A stretch of 35,772 bases of DNA from Synechococcales cyanobacterium C42_A2020_086 (GCA_015272325.1 JACYLU010000026.1:1-35772), one strand, 5' to 3'. Positions 17,786 through 27,176 are shown, counted from the first letter of the stretch. Numbers and translations: made by a program. The notes: generated by a model from the letters alone, not told the origin.

Positions 17786-18706
17786 ATGGATGAAGCCATT
17801 GCCAGCAAACTCAAGCTTTCGCAGTTGCGGGCATTTGTGGCGGCGGCAGAGCATCGCAACTTTAGTACAGCGGCTCTAGAACTGGGCGTGACGCAATCCA
17901 CCGTCAGCCATGCCATTGCGACCCTGGAAGACGCCTTGGGTGTGGTGCTGCTCGTACGGGGACGACACGGTGCCCTATTAACCAGTACCGGAGAGCAAAT
18001 TTTGCCGGAGGCGCAGCAGATTCTCCGCTTGCTAGAGGAGATTCAGAAAAAAGCCAGTCTGGATCGCGGACTGCAAAGCGGCGTCGTGCGAGTGGCTTCG
18101 GTACGCAGCATTGCCACCCATCTGCTGCCGGAGGTGATGATGCAGTTTCGGCAGGCGTTTCCCCGAGTAAGTGTGACAATTAGCGAGTTCGATCATTTCA
18201 CGGGGGTTGAGCTGGCATTGCGCGACGGGCAAGCCGACCTAGGGCTGACCCTACTGCCAACGCCGCCCGAATTCCAAAGCTGGAAGCTATTGCGCGACGA
18301 ATTTGTAGCCCTGTTGCCACCCCAGACGCTAGAACCAGAGACCCCCCTAAACTGGGACGATCTGACGCGACTTCCCCTAATCATGACGCCGGCTAGCCCC
18401 CCCTACGAACATGCCAGAGCAGTCATCGATCACGTCATGCAGTTTGGCTACAAGCTGCACATTGCCTACGAAATGAAAGAAGACTCGACGGTGATCGGCA
18501 TGGTGAAGCGCGGCTTAGGGGTAACGGTGATGGCGCGACTCGCCGCAGAGCCAATTCCTGCTGAGATTCAGGTGCGGCGGCTGCCGGTCCCTCTGGAGCG
18601 AACCATCGGAGTGGCTATCTTGGCAAATGCTTTGCTGCCCAAGGCGGTTTTCATGTTTATCGATGTGCTGAAGGCAGTGTGTGCGGCGGCTGAACAGCCA
18701 ACATAG
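17786..18706 (+). CDS. LysR family transcriptional regulator
   Basis: The protein has 306 residues, standard for LysR. Residues about 7-66 form the winged helix-turn-helix (LSQLRAFVAAAEHRNFSTAALELGV, quoted in part, then TQSTVSHAIATLEDALG), followed by a linker helix. Residues about 95-300 form the periplasmic-binding-like effector domain, beginning GVVRVASVRSIATHLLP. The ligand cannot be deduced. Divergent placement from the NhaC antiporter gene across a gap with a T-N11-A dyad is the classic layout for control of the divergent gene and of itself. Confidence 0.93.
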   Translation: MDEAIASKLKLSQLRAFVAAAEHRNFSTAALELGVTQSTVSHAIATLEDALGVVLLVRGRHGALLTSTGEQILPEAQQILRLLEEIQKKASLDRGLQSGVVRVASVRSIATHLLPEVMMQFRQAFPRVSVTISEFDHFTGVELALRDGQADLGLTLLPTPPEFQSWKLLRDEFVALLPPQTLEPETPLNWDDLTRLPLIMTPASPPYEHARAVIDHVMQFGYKLHIAYEMKEDSTVIGMVKRGLGVTVMARLAAEPIPAEIQVRRLPVPLERTIGVAILANALLPKAVFMFIDVLKAVCAAAEQPT

Positions 18707-18782
18707 AGGCACGGGGCGAGCGAACATGGCAGTGGGGCAGGGGTAGACGGAAGAGCGAGTATCTGTTCGAATGATCTTTCGA

Positions 18783-18821
18783 GTGATCTAGTGAATCTAT
18801 TGTGATGTGATCTGGTGATCT
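18783..18821. repeat. Three GTGATCT heptamers in a convergent gap
   Basis: Copies lie at 18783-18789, 18807-18813 and 18815-18821, the last two separated by one base. They lie between the LysR stop and the TauE stop, where both transcripts should end. There is no convincing terminator hairpin. Confidence 0.4.
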
Positions 18822-18842
18822 AGCACTCTGTTGCTTTTGCTT

Positions 18843-19637
18843 CTATTGAGGAATTAGGAAGAAGTAAACCGTGATGGCACTACCAACGCCAATGACAAAC
18901 AGCCGCACTCCTAACGCTGGCAATTGCTGGGCCCAATAGGCACTGCTGTAGCCACCAATGATCGCAGCGGCAGCCATCAGTACAGCTTGAGACCAGAGGA
19001 TGGCGTGGGCTGCCACAAACGAGATCAAGGCAACGCCATTGGTACAGGTCGCCAGCCAAGTTTTGATGGCATTCATGGTATGAATGTTTTTCAGCCCCAT
19101 CAGATCTAGCATTGCCAGCACCAGAATGCCAGCGCCACCGCCAAAAAAGCCGATGTAAACAGCGATGCCGAATTGCAGCAGCAGTGCTAGCAGTAACGGC
19201 AGTTGGTAGGTGTCCTGCAAGAGCTGCTGTCGCCGTAGTTCCTGCATCAGCGGACGCCCCAGTGCAAAGACCAAGGTTGCCGCTAGCATCAGGTAGGGCA
19301 GTAGCGTGTTCAAGGTGGCTTGCGGCGTCTGCAAGAGCAAATGGGCACCCAGAATACCGCCACTAATGCTAGTTGCAGTCAACAGCAGCAGTTCCCAGCG
19401 CAGACAAAGTAACTCCCGACGATAAGCTACCGTGCTGGCTGCCGTACCAAACCATAGCGACGCCGTGTTGGTTGCATTGGCTTGAATCGGCGGGGTTCCC
19501 ATGAACAGCAGCGTTGGAAACACCAGTAAACCGCCGCCGCCCGCAATGCCGTTAATTACCCCAGCGACGAATGCTACCGAAAACAGGAGCAGGTTTGAGA
19601 CGAGCGGATCGCCTAGATTCAACCCAGCGAAGGTCAT
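18843..19637 (-). CDS. Sulfite exporter TauE/SafE family permease
   Basis: This 264-residue membrane protein has about eight hydrophobic segments. The first TSUP repeat opens with VAGVINGIAGGGGLLVFPTLL (quoted in part: GIAGGGGLLVFPTLL) and the NATNTASLW motif. The second repeat shows GFFGGGAGILVLAMLDLMG and the LKNIHTMNAIK helix. TSUP proteins move sulfite, sulfonates, thiosulfate or other small organic acids across the plasma membrane; the substrate cannot be told from sequence. The start has only a weak GAG upstream. An AT-rich dyad sits at 19707-19747 upstream of its start. Confidence 0.9.
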   Translation of the reverse strand: MTFAGLNLGDPLVSNLLLFSVAFVAGVINGIAGGGGLLVFPTLLFMGTPPIQANATNTASLWFGTAASTVAYRRELLCLRWELLLLTATSISGGILGAHLLLQTPQATLNTLLPYLMLAATLVFALGRPLMQELRRQQLLQDTYQLPLLLALLLQFGIAVYIGFFGGGAGILVLAMLDLMGLKNIHTMNAIKTWLATCTNGVALISFVAAHAILWSQAVLMAAAAIIGGYSSAYWAQQLPALGVRLFVIGVGSAITVYFFLIPQ

Positions 19638-19706
19638 AGCTCAGAAAGCGGCGAAAAAGAAACGAGATACATTACCCCTACGCTAGGAAACTTGTATCGA
19701 GATGTC

Positions 19707-19747
19707 CAATATATTTTTAGACCAATATTAATATTTCTAAAATATTG
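19707..19747. promoter_or_regulatory. AT-rich dyad upstream of the TauE/SafE gene
   Basis: CAATATATTTTTAGA (19707-19721) is mirrored by TCTAAAATATTG (19736-19747), with the self-complementary AATATTAATATT between them. It is centred about 90 nt upstream of the permease start and could be an operator. The rest of the 348-nt gap to the sigma factor gene (19638-19985) shows no gene. Confidence 0.35.
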
Positions 19748-19985
19748 ATGACTGAAACCTGCCGCTCAGTACCCAAGCGGGACAAGGCAAGAGCAGTGGT
19801 TCAAAATGACGAGAGACAAGGACTTGCTGCTGGTCTGAACGGGGTAAGACATTTAGGGAGAAATTCAGGGGAGCAATCCAAGGGGAAGCATTCAGCGTAT
19901 AAAAGAGAGTCAATCGAGAATTGGATAGTGTTTGGGACAAGGTCCTGGACCTATCTGGCTCTCAGCGTTGTTCTCTTAAAGCCCA

Positions 19986-20573
19986 ATGGATTTGGACTCC
20001 TCTGCGCTTGACCCCACAGCACCCCCCAGCCCCTCCGATCTCGATTTGCTGCTCGCCCTCAAAGGGGGTGAAGTGGCTTCTCTGGCTACACTCTACGACC
20101 GCTATGCCAAGCTAGTATTTGGTTTGGCGTTTAAAATTTTGGAGAATTCCGAAGAAGCTGAGGATGTGACGCAAGACGTGTTTCTCACGCTGTGGCGACG
20201 CAGCACCTACGATCCGGCTCGCGGCTCTCTGAGCAGTTTTCTCACGACGATGACCCGCTCCCGAGCCATTGACAAGCTGCGGGCGCGTGGCTCACGACTG
20301 CGGTTTTTGCAGCGTTGGCAGGGTGTAGTTCGCACCGAAGCGAGTGCGGCAACTCCTTTAGAGCATGCCTCTCTCGGAGAACGCTCGCAGTTGGTACGGG
20401 GTGCTTTGGCACAACTCCCTGAGTCTGAGCGCCGGATTCTAGAAATTGCCTATTATGAAGGGCTAAGCCAGTCAGAAATTGCCAAACGCCTCAATATTCC
20501 CCTGGGAACGGTGAAAACGCGATCGCGCCAGGGGTTGCTGAAACTCCGAAAAACCTTGCAGGACTATATCTAG
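19986..20573 (+). CDS. ECF (group 3) RNA polymerase sigma factor
   Basis: The protein has 195 residues. Region 2 is residues about 30-95: LYDRYAKLVFGLAFKIL, the core-binding AEDVTQDVFLTLWRR, then the -10 recognition helix with RSRAIDKLRARGSR. Region 4 is about 135-190: LPESERRILEIAYYEG, then the helix-turn-helix LSQSEIAKRLNIPLGTVKTRSRQG. There is no region 1 or 3, as expected for ECF sigma factors. The anti-sigma gene starts 10 nt after the stop, so the pair is cotranscribed and probably autoregulated. It resembles the SigG type of cyanobacteria, but I would not assign the name without a tree. The Shine-Dalgarno sequence is weak. Confidence 0.94.
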   Translation: MDLDSSALDPTAPPSPSDLDLLLALKGGEVASLATLYDRYAKLVFGLAFKILENSEEAEDVTQDVFLTLWRRSTYDPARGSLSSFLTTMTRSRAIDKLRARGSRLRFLQRWQGVVRTEASAATPLEHASLGERSQLVRGALAQLPESERRILEIAYYEGLSQSEIAKRLNIPLGTVKTRSRQGLLKLRKTLQDYI

Positions 20574-20583
20574 AGTCTGTTCT

Positions 20584-21348
20584 ATGTCCCGTTCCGCCCG
20601 TCCCGATCATTGGCAAGACCTGATAGCTGGATATGCCCTGGGCAATCTCAGCCCAGAAGAGGCTGAAACAGTGCAGCGCTTGCTCACCGAGCATGCCGAA
20701 TTGAGGTCAGAAATTGAGCAGCTTCAGGAGGCGCTAGCGCTGATGCCCTATGCTTTGCCCGATCACGAACCGCCGGCTTCTCTGCGGGAAGCAATCCTAT
20801 CAGCCGCTCAAGCAGATGTGGCACCTCCACGCCTGTTTCAAGACGTGCCTCCCCAGCCCTCTCGTCGTCTCTGCCCGCATCGCAGCCTGTGGCTTGGTAT
20901 TGGTAGTGCTGTGGCTGCTTTGACGGTGTTGGCGCTCGGCATCGATAACTACCGCCTGCGGCAGACTGCTTTAGCCGATCGAGCCGTGATTGCCACACTG
21001 CAGCAGCCCGGAGCACAGCTCTATACGCTGGAGGGCACCGAGAATGCTGCTGCCGCCTCGGGCAGTATTGTGGTTGCGCCAGACCAAGGGCAACTGCTAA
21101 TTGTGGCGCAAAATTTGCCGCCATTGCCGTCGGGTCAGGTGTACCGTCTGTGGGCTACGTCCGCTCGTTCCGCTGAGCCAGCTTATTGTGGTCAGTTCAA
21201 TACCACTGCTGATGCCACGGTGTTGCAGCTCTGGTCTGCCGAAGATGCGCTCTGTAGCGAAGCTCCGCAGCAGTTATTGATTACCTCAGAGTTGGCCACT
21301 GCGCCACCAGTCCCTCAAGGCGATCTCGTCATGAAGAGTCAAAGCTAA
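20584..21348 (+). CDS. Anti-sigma factor, RskA-like, membrane anchored
   Basis: This 254-residue protein has a cytoplasmic N-domain (residues 1-75: WQDLIAGYALGNLSPEEAETVQRLL), which should bind the sigma factor encoded just upstream. One transmembrane helix lies at about 102-120 (LGIGSAVAALTVLALGI). The C-terminal extracytoplasmic domain has the RskA pattern (IVVAPDQGQLLIVAQNLPPLP, in part; GQVYRLWA). The N-domain has no HxxxCxxC zinc motif, so release of the sigma factor is more likely by proteolysis than by thiol oxidation. It is in one operon with the sigma gene. The signal sensed is unknown. Confidence 0.9.
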   Translation: MSRSARPDHWQDLIAGYALGNLSPEEAETVQRLLTEHAELRSEIEQLQEALALMPYALPDHEPPASLREAILSAAQADVAPPRLFQDVPPQPSRRLCPHRSLWLGIGSAVAALTVLALGIDNYRLRQTALADRAVIATLQQPGAQLYTLEGTENAAAASGSIVVAPDQGQLLIVAQNLPPLPSGQVYRLWATSARSAEPAYCGQFNTTADATVLQLWSAEDALCSEAPQQLLITSELATAPPVPQGDLVMKSQS

Positions 21349-21369
21349 TTCATCAAAGCTAATTCAAGG

Positions 21370-23019
21370 CTAACCAAACTGCCGCCGCAGCCAGCGCCAC
21401 ACCTGGGCTACTCGCTCTTCGATCCAGAGCATGCCGCGATCCAGCCACTCCAGGAGCCGTTCGAGGGGATGCTTTTCATAGGTGACCAACTCGGCTTTGG
21501 TGTCGATCCAGCTTGCGGGCAGCAGGTCTGGGTCTATAGTTTCGGCAGTATCAGTCGCTGCAATTTTGTCTTCGGACAGGGCAGTGGGAGTGTGCTCGAT
21601 CGGCTCTCTGAGTCGCGGCTGAGTCATCGGATGGGTGCCATGCAGCAGCGAAGCGGGTTGCTGGGTAGCCGCGTTGGCTAGCGACGGCACGGTTCTCGAA
21701 TCTAAAGCGTGCTTTGCCTGATTTTTGGTCAGCGTTTCCAGCAGTGCCGTATCGACCCCTTCCCAACTTGCTGTGGGCATGATACTAGCGGTAGCCTGAG
21801 GCAGCGAGCCTGCAGTGCTGCGAATTTCCTGCACCGAACTCCCCTGCACCCGATTGATCTCTACTGGCTTTACTGGACCAAACAAATCCTCCATCGTCAG
21901 CCACGGCTTTGGCGCAACCGGCGGTTCACCGTTTGGCCCTGATACACGGCTCAGCCACCGATCGAGCCGCTCGATCCAGCTAGGAGTTGCCCGTAGTGAC
22001 GCAGCGGCAGGCAGTCGGGGAGTTAGAGCCGAAGCGTTGGGGGCGAGCTGCGATAATGCCTGGGTACCGGCTCGCAGCGTTTGCAGCAGCCACAGCCCGG
22101 TTCGCTGGCTAGCTCGACTTAGCGTCTCATAGAATTGGGCTTCCATTTCCATCCAGACCGGCTGCGCGGATTTCAACGAAGGACTGCCGGGCAGGGCATG
22201 GGGAGTCGAGCGGTGCCAGGCCAGTTTGGCTTCTTGAAACAAATTCACCGAAATCGCCACCGCGCCTCGCTGCATCCAGCCCATGGTCTGCCACAGGCTG
22301 CGAATTGGCGGCAAAGCATTAGGACGATCCTGAGGCAGGGGCAAATAGCGCGACACAAATGGTGACGCCAAACGCCCCGCAGCATAGCCCGCCAGCCGTT
22401 GCTCTCGCCAGTAGATAGCCATTTCGCCCACGATGCGCCGCGCCAATGCCGACTGCTGTTCGGGTGTCAAAATGTCTAGAATACCGTTGCCCGTGGTCAC
22501 CAAGACCAAGCTGCGAGTGGTCAGCAGCGATGCAATGCCTTGAATAGGCACGGGAGCCACCGATGTGGCACTCGATGCCATAGCCGCCTGTTTCTGCGTC
22601 AAGATAGAGCGGATAGACTGAGACTCGTTTTGAGCGCTAGGCAACGCAGGAGTTGATTGGGTGCTGCCGGGTAGCCGATCGCTGAGTGGTTCACCCTGGA
22701 GCGACAGTGATTCAGCGGCCTGCAAGACATGCCAGATTGGAGTATCGGCACTGAGGGGGGCTGGTGCAGGCGTCGAGTTTTGCATGGACTGCCAAGCAGA
22801 TCGCAGTCGCAGTTGGGTTCGCTGGCTTGTCTGTTGCAATTGCTTGCCCAACAGCCGCACACTCTGAAACGCAACATAGACTGGATAAAGGGCAATCTGC
22901 ACGCTCCACACCACCGCCACCCTCGACCAGCGCCACGCTTGCCCGGCCTGTTGCCGCAACCGCAGCGACTGACGAGTCAGGACGTTAAATAGCTTGCTTT
23001 GATAGGCTCCAGACGACAT
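21370..23019 (-). CDS. Large conserved-looking protein of unknown function
   Basis: The protein has 549 residues from ATG 23019, chosen because GGAG lies 5 nt upstream; a GTG at 23025 is too close to it. The N-terminus is basic and Gln-rich, with a hydrophobic stretch (VAVVWSVQIALYPVYVAF, about 33-50) that could anchor it. A more ordered segment follows at about 165-200 (LLTTRSLVLVTTGNGILDILTP, in part; ALARRIVGEMAIYWREQR). The remainder is low-complexity, Ala/Pro/Ser-rich with Trp-containing helices, and ends in WLDRGMLWIEERVAQVWRWLRRQFG (in part: WIEERVAQVWRWLRR), an amphipathic helix. I do not recognise a family. It converges with the anti-sigma gene and is divergent from the mannosidase gene. 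Confidence 0.78.
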   Translation of the reverse strand: MSSGAYQSKLFNVLTRQSLRLRQQAGQAWRWSRVAVVWSVQIALYPVYVAFQSVRLLGKQLQQTSQRTQLRLRSAWQSMQNSTPAPAPLSADTPIWHVLQAAESLSLQGEPLSDRLPGSTQSTPALPSAQNESQSIRSILTQKQAAMASSATSVAPVPIQGIASLLTTRSLVLVTTGNGILDILTPEQQSALARRIVGEMAIYWREQRLAGYAAGRLASPFVSRYLPLPQDRPNALPPIRSLWQTMGWMQRGAVAISVNLFQEAKLAWHRSTPHALPGSPSLKSAQPVWMEMEAQFYETLSRASQRTGLWLLQTLRAGTQALSQLAPNASALTPRLPAAASLRATPSWIERLDRWLSRVSGPNGEPPVAPKPWLTMEDLFGPVKPVEINRVQGSSVQEIRSTAGSLPQATASIMPTASWEGVDTALLETLTKNQAKHALDSRTVPSLANAATQQPASLLHGTHPMTQPRLREPIEHTPTALSEDKIAATDTAETIDPDLLPASWIDTKAELVTYEKHPLERLLEWLDRGMLWIEERVAQVWRWLRRQFG

Positions 23020-23189
23020 AGGCACTCCAATTCAGGCAGCACAGCCCAATGGAACGGTAGGGGCAAGAAAGCGAGGCAATGGTGATTAAAGACAGAGATA
23101 AAGACAGAGATACGGAGAATCGTTAAGGGGAAGCGCGGTTTGCAGAGGCATCCTTTATCCTGGGACTGCTCTGATCTTAACCCGGAACC

Positions 23190-26100
23190 ATGACCTACTC
23201 CGCGATTCCTTCGTCTGTGCAGGATTCTGCCGCGAACCGCACTATTTCTGATGCCATTCGGCGCTTGCGGTTGTTGAACCAGCTCGATATCCAGTCTCGC
23301 TGGCGTGGCCATTTAGGGGAACTACCGGTGTCCCAAGCTACTCAAGCCAGCACGTGGTCTGCGTGGACGGCCCTGACGCCCAATGCGCGGAATCACATTG
23401 CCTGGGAAAAGGGGCGCGTGCTGTGGCTGGGGCAACGGATCACCGTACCGCACAATTTGCAGGGCTATTATCTCCAAGGGCTGACGCTGCGGCTGGGGCT
23501 AATTTGGTGGGCAGAGCTGGCTCAGATTTTTGTCAATGGCAGGTTAGTGCAAGAAGGCGATTTATTCGATGCGACAACGCGAATTCTGCTCAGTCGGTCT
23601 GTGAAGATCGGGGACAGCTTTGACATTACCCTGCGGCTGCGCAGCCCTGGTCATGATAACGGAGCATTGGTGCGAGCAACCTGCCTCTACGAGCTGGCGT
23701 CGCAGGCGGTGAACCCGACGGCAGAGCCGAGTTTTGTCGCTGATGAGCTGAACGGGCTGCAAGAGCTGCTGAATGTTGTTGCCCCTGAGAAACTAACCGA
23801 TGTGGCAGCAGCAGTTAGTCAACTGCCGTGGTCAGTGCTCAGCGTTACCGATCGCCAGAGCTTTGACCGTGGGCTAGTCACTCTGCGGCAGCAGCTTCAG
23901 CCCTTCAGCAGCTTGGTGAAGCAGCACACAGTTCAAATGGTAGGGCATGCGCACCTCGATATGGCCTGGCTCTGGCCAATCAGCGAAACCTGGCAGGTGG
24001 CGGAGCGCACCTTTCGCTCGGTGTTGCAGCTCCAGCAAGACTTTCCTGAGCTAACCTTTTGCCACACCAGCCCCGCCCTCTACGCCTGGATCGAGCAAAA
24101 CCGACCCGATCTGTTTGCCGCGATTCGGGCACAGGTAGCAGCAGACCGTTGGGAGGTTGCCGTGGCTCCTCTATGGATCGAGCCGGACATGAACTTGATT
24201 AGCGGCGAATCGATTGCGCGGCATTTGCTGTATGGGCAGCGCTACCTGCAGCAAACATTTGGCAAAACGGGCACAGTAGCCTGGCTGCCAGATACCTTTG
24301 GCTTTAACGGGCAGTTGCCACAGCTTTTGCAGCAGGGCGGCGTGGAGTTCTTTGCCACCCAAAAATTGCGCTGGAACGATACGACGCGCTTTCCCCATGC
24401 GGCCCACTGGTGGCAATCTCCTGATGGCAGCCGGGTGATCAGCTTGCATTCCGCCCCAATCGGGGAAGGCGTGGATCCGGTAAAAATGGTACGGTACCTA
24501 TGCGATTGGCAGCGGCAAACCGGCAGTTCAACGGCGCTCTGGCCGCTAGGCGTTGGCGATCACGGCGGTGGTCCCACCCGCGATATGCTAGAGCTGGCTC
24601 GCCGCTGGCAGCAGTCGCCCTTTTTCCCGCAGCTCGAATTTACAACGGTCGCACGCTACCTGGAGCAGCTCCGTCGGCGAGAGGCGTCCTCATCAAAATT
24701 TCCGACCTGGGCTTCTGAACTCTATCTAGAATTCCATCGCGGCTGCTACACGAACCGGGGGGATCAAAAATGGTTCAATCGCCGCTGCGAAGATGGCTTG
24801 TACGAAGCGGAGCTGTTTGCATCGCTGCGCACGCTGCTGACTGGGGCACCCTATCCCCGAGCCGAACTAGAAGCCGCCTGGAAGAAAGTGCTGCTGAATC
24901 AGTTCCACGATATTTTGCCGGGCACTTCGATTCCCCAGGTGTTTGTGGATGCCAATCGCGACTGGACCGCTGCCCAAGATACCGCCTGGAACATTCGGCA
25001 ACAGGCGATGCAGGCCATTGTCTCCCGGATTGCTCTGCCGCCCGCCCCTCAGCCGCAAGCCCGCTTGGTGACGGTGTTTAATCCCTTGAGCTGGTCGCGA
25101 TCGGAGGTGGTGATTGTTTCCGTTGAGCAGACCCAAGATGAGCGAGCCTGCTTCTGGCAAATGGCCGATCTCAACGGGCGCGAGATTCCCTCTCAGCCGC
25201 ACTGCTGGCGAGAAGGCGGCAAAACGTTTTGTCAGATCTTTTTCCGAGCTGAAGTGCCAGCCATTGGCTACCGCTGTTTCTGGCTACTGCCGCGGGCTAC
25301 AGGCAATCCGGTGCCCTCAGTAGCGAATGCGCCGCTGGTGCTGGAGAATGACCGCCTCCGTGCTGCTGTGGATCCGGTGACTGGCAATTTAGCCAACCTA
25401 TACGACAAAACCCATAAACGCGACTTGCTGAGTCGAGGGGGCAATCAGTTGCAGGCCTTTCGCGATAGCGGGCAATATTGGGATGCTTGGAACATTGACC
25501 CAAAGTATGCGCAATTTCCGCTGCCGGCCGCCCAGCTCGTGCAGATTATTTATGAAGATCGAGGCCCCATTACCACCCGCATTCGGGTGATTCGCCGCAT
25601 CGGGCAATCGGTATTTAACCAAATCTACTGTCTCGATCAAGGCTCCTCAGTACTGAAAATTGCTACCCAGGTGAACTGGCAAGAGCGACGGGTACTCGTC
25701 AAGGCGGCTTTTCCCTTCAATATCAACGCGGATCACGCTACCTACGAGATCGCCTGCGGCGCTATCCGGCGAACAACCCGCCCCAAAACCGACGCCGAAC
25801 GCGCCCAGTGGGAAGTGGCTGCTCTGCGTTGGGCGGATTTGAGCGACACTGCCAGCCAGGATTCCTATGGCGTTAGCTTGCTCTGCGACAGTAAGCACGG
25901 CTACGATGCCACACCCAACCAGCTCCGCCTCAGCCTACTACGCGGCTCCCAATGGCCAGACCCCAACTCCGACCGAGGGCAGCACCAGTTCACTTATGCC
26001 GTCTATCCCCATGACCGCAACTGGCAAACTGCCCAAACAGTGCGGCGTGGCTATGAGCTGAATCAACCGCTGCGGGTGCTAGTCACAACCCGACCGACGA

Positions 26101-26393
26101 CCAGCCCGACCAACCCCCTGCCGACGAATCCCGACTTCCTGCGCCTGCCAGATAACCTGATTCTTACCGCCTTTAAGCCCAGCGAAACCGATCCACAGCG
26201 CTGGATCCTGCGGAGCTACGAAAGTCAGGGCAGCCCTGCCGCCGTGAATTGGCAGACTGCTTTGGGCGCTACTTTGCAAACCCGACTCAATGCTGCCACT
26301 GCCCAAGCCACTACCCTGCTAGAACAGCCCGCTGCGACCCGCTCAATTGGTCCCTGGACAGTAACGACGGTTCAGTTTGAACAGCAGCCCTGA
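23190..26393 (+). CDS. Alpha-mannosidase, glycoside hydrolase family 38
   Basis: This 1067-residue enzyme is full length. An N-terminal beta-rich domain (about 1-240) precedes the GH38 catalytic domain. The metal-binding motif HAHLDMAWLWP has H253, H255 and D257, and WLPDTFGF carries the nucleophile D368. The region ending at FHDILPGTSIPQV (about 570-582) marks the start of the middle domain. Beta-sandwich domains follow, including LVLENDRLRAAVDP. The enzyme cleaves alpha-mannosyl residues with retention of configuration. There is no signal peptide, so it acts in the cytosol, probably on glycogen-like or recycled mannosides. It is a single gene with no glycan-uptake operon around it apart from the orphan permease 1 kb further on. 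Confidence 0.95.
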   Translation: MTYSAIPSSVQDSAANRTISDAIRRLRLLNQLDIQSRWRGHLGELPVSQATQASTWSAWTALTPNARNHIAWEKGRVLWLGQRITVPHNLQGYYLQGLTLRLGLIWWAELAQIFVNGRLVQEGDLFDATTRILLSRSVKIGDSFDITLRLRSPGHDNGALVRATCLYELASQAVNPTAEPSFVADELNGLQELLNVVAPEKLTDVAAAVSQLPWSVLSVTDRQSFDRGLVTLRQQLQPFSSLVKQHTVQMVGHAHLDMAWLWPISETWQVAERTFRSVLQLQQDFPELTFCHTSPALYAWIEQNRPDLFAAIRAQVAADRWEVAVAPLWIEPDMNLISGESIARHLLYGQRYLQQTFGKTGTVAWLPDTFGFNGQLPQLLQQGGVEFFATQKLRWNDTTRFPHAAHWWQSPDGSRVISLHSAPIGEGVDPVKMVRYLCDWQRQTGSSTALWPLGVGDHGGGPTRDMLELARRWQQSPFFPQLEFTTVARYLEQLRRREASSSKFPTWASELYLEFHRGCYTNRGDQKWFNRRCEDGLYEAELFASLRTLLTGAPYPRAELEAAWKKVLLNQFHDILPGTSIPQVFVDANRDWTAAQDTAWNIRQQAMQAIVSRIALPPAPQPQARLVTVFNPLSWSRSEVVIVSVEQTQDERACFWQMADLNGREIPSQPHCWREGGKTFCQIFFRAEVPAIGYRCFWLLPRATGNPVPSVANAPLVLENDRLRAAVDPVTGNLANLYDKTHKRDLLSRGGNQLQAFRDSGQYWDAWNIDPKYAQFPLPAAQLVQIIYEDRGPITTRIRVIRRIGQSVFNQIYCLDQGSSVLKIATQVNWQERRVLVKAAFPFNINADHATYEIACGAIRRTTRPKTDAERAQWEVAALRWADLSDTASQDSYGVSLLCDSKHGYDATPNQLRLSLLRGSQWPDPNSDRGQHQFTYAVYPHDRNWQTAQTVRRGYELNQPLRVLVTTRPTTSPTNPLPTNPDFLRLPDNLILTAFKPSETDPQRWILRSYESQGSPAAVNWQTALGATLQTRLNAATAQATTLLEQPAATRSIGPWTVTTVQFEQQP

Positions 26394-26420
26394 TTGTTGC
26401 AACACGCAACACTGAACCAC

Positions 26421-26447
26421 TAAAAAAGGCGCACCGAGAGGCGCCTT
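26421..26447 (-). terminator. Intrinsic terminator of the aldehyde-deformylating oxygenase gene
   Basis: On the minus strand AAGGCGC (26447-26441) and GCGCCTT (26432-26426) form a 7-bp stem with an 8-nt loop, followed by a run of T. It lies 37 nt after the gene's stop. In the plus direction it could also stop mannosidase transcripts, but without a T-run. Confidence 0.85.
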
Positions 26448-26483
26448 GACAGTTCAGATTCAGGACGAGGGCGTGAGGGTGGG

Positions 26484-27176
26484 CTATGCAGCAGCCAAGC
26501 CATGAGCCGACATGCGCATAATGTCGCGGGCACTAAAGCCGATGTTGCTCAGTGCTTCTCCATAGCTGATCATGAAATCTTCGACCAGCGCTTCTTTTTC
26601 CATGCCCAGCACCTTGGCATCGGCTTCTACCTCGTTGAGCATTCGCCACACCAGCGGCAGGTTTTGCTTGTTAGCTTCCTCTAGCTCTGCTTTAGACGCC
26701 TCAAAGTTCGCTTTTAGCCACTCTTCGCCAAAGTTGAGGTGGGTGTATTCGTCCTTCACGACGCCTTCGGTGATCTTGCGGGCAAAATCATCCGCCACTG
26801 GAATGTAGATGTTGTAAGCGGAAATCGCAAAGCATTCGATGATCAGTGACTGAATCAGCAGGCAAGTGACGATCCGCCCAGCTGCGGCTGCCTCTTGAAA
26901 ATTGCGATGCAGATCGGCAAAGAACCGCCGCGCAAAGTCCATATCGGGCGTCACGTTCAGGTTGCGCCCACAGGCTTGAAACCCTTTCATGTGGCGATTT
27001 TCCATCTTCGCCAAACTGAGGAGCTGCTCCTGATCATCGGGAAGCAACTCAGCTAGCGTCTGATAATTTTGGTTGGCCTCTAGCTCGCCTTCAATCACAA
27101 TGGCGTTGATGCGGCTGTAGGCATCTTTGTAAGCCTCGCTTTGGAAATCAATAGGGCTGATTTCGAGCTGCTGCAT
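26484..27176 (-). CDS. Aldehyde-deformylating oxygenase (alkane synthesis)
   Basis: From ATG 27176 the protein has 230 residues, the usual size. All di-iron ligands are present: E31 (IEGELEA), E59 and H62 (KMENRHMKG), Glu in LIIECF (about 114) and DEYTHLNFG (E143, H146). The enzyme turns fatty aldehydes into alkanes one carbon shorter plus formate in the cytosol, and with acyl-ACP reductase makes the hydrocarbons of cyanobacterial membranes. AGGAG lies about 12 nt upstream. The frame extends to 27212, but the added residues are not family-like. Acyl-ACP reductase, its frequent neighbour, is not present here. A terminator follows at 26421-26447. Confidence 0.96.
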   Translation of the reverse strand: MQQLEISPIDFQSEAYKDAYSRINAIVIEGELEANQNYQTLAELLPDDQEQLLSLAKMENRHMKGFQACGRNLNVTPDMDFARRFFADLHRNFQEAAAAGRIVTCLLIQSLIIECFAISAYNIYIPVADDFARKITEGVVKDEYTHLNFGEEWLKANFEASKAELEEANKQNLPLVWRMLNEVEADAKVLGMEKEALVEDFMISYGEALSNIGFSARDIMRMSAHGLAAA

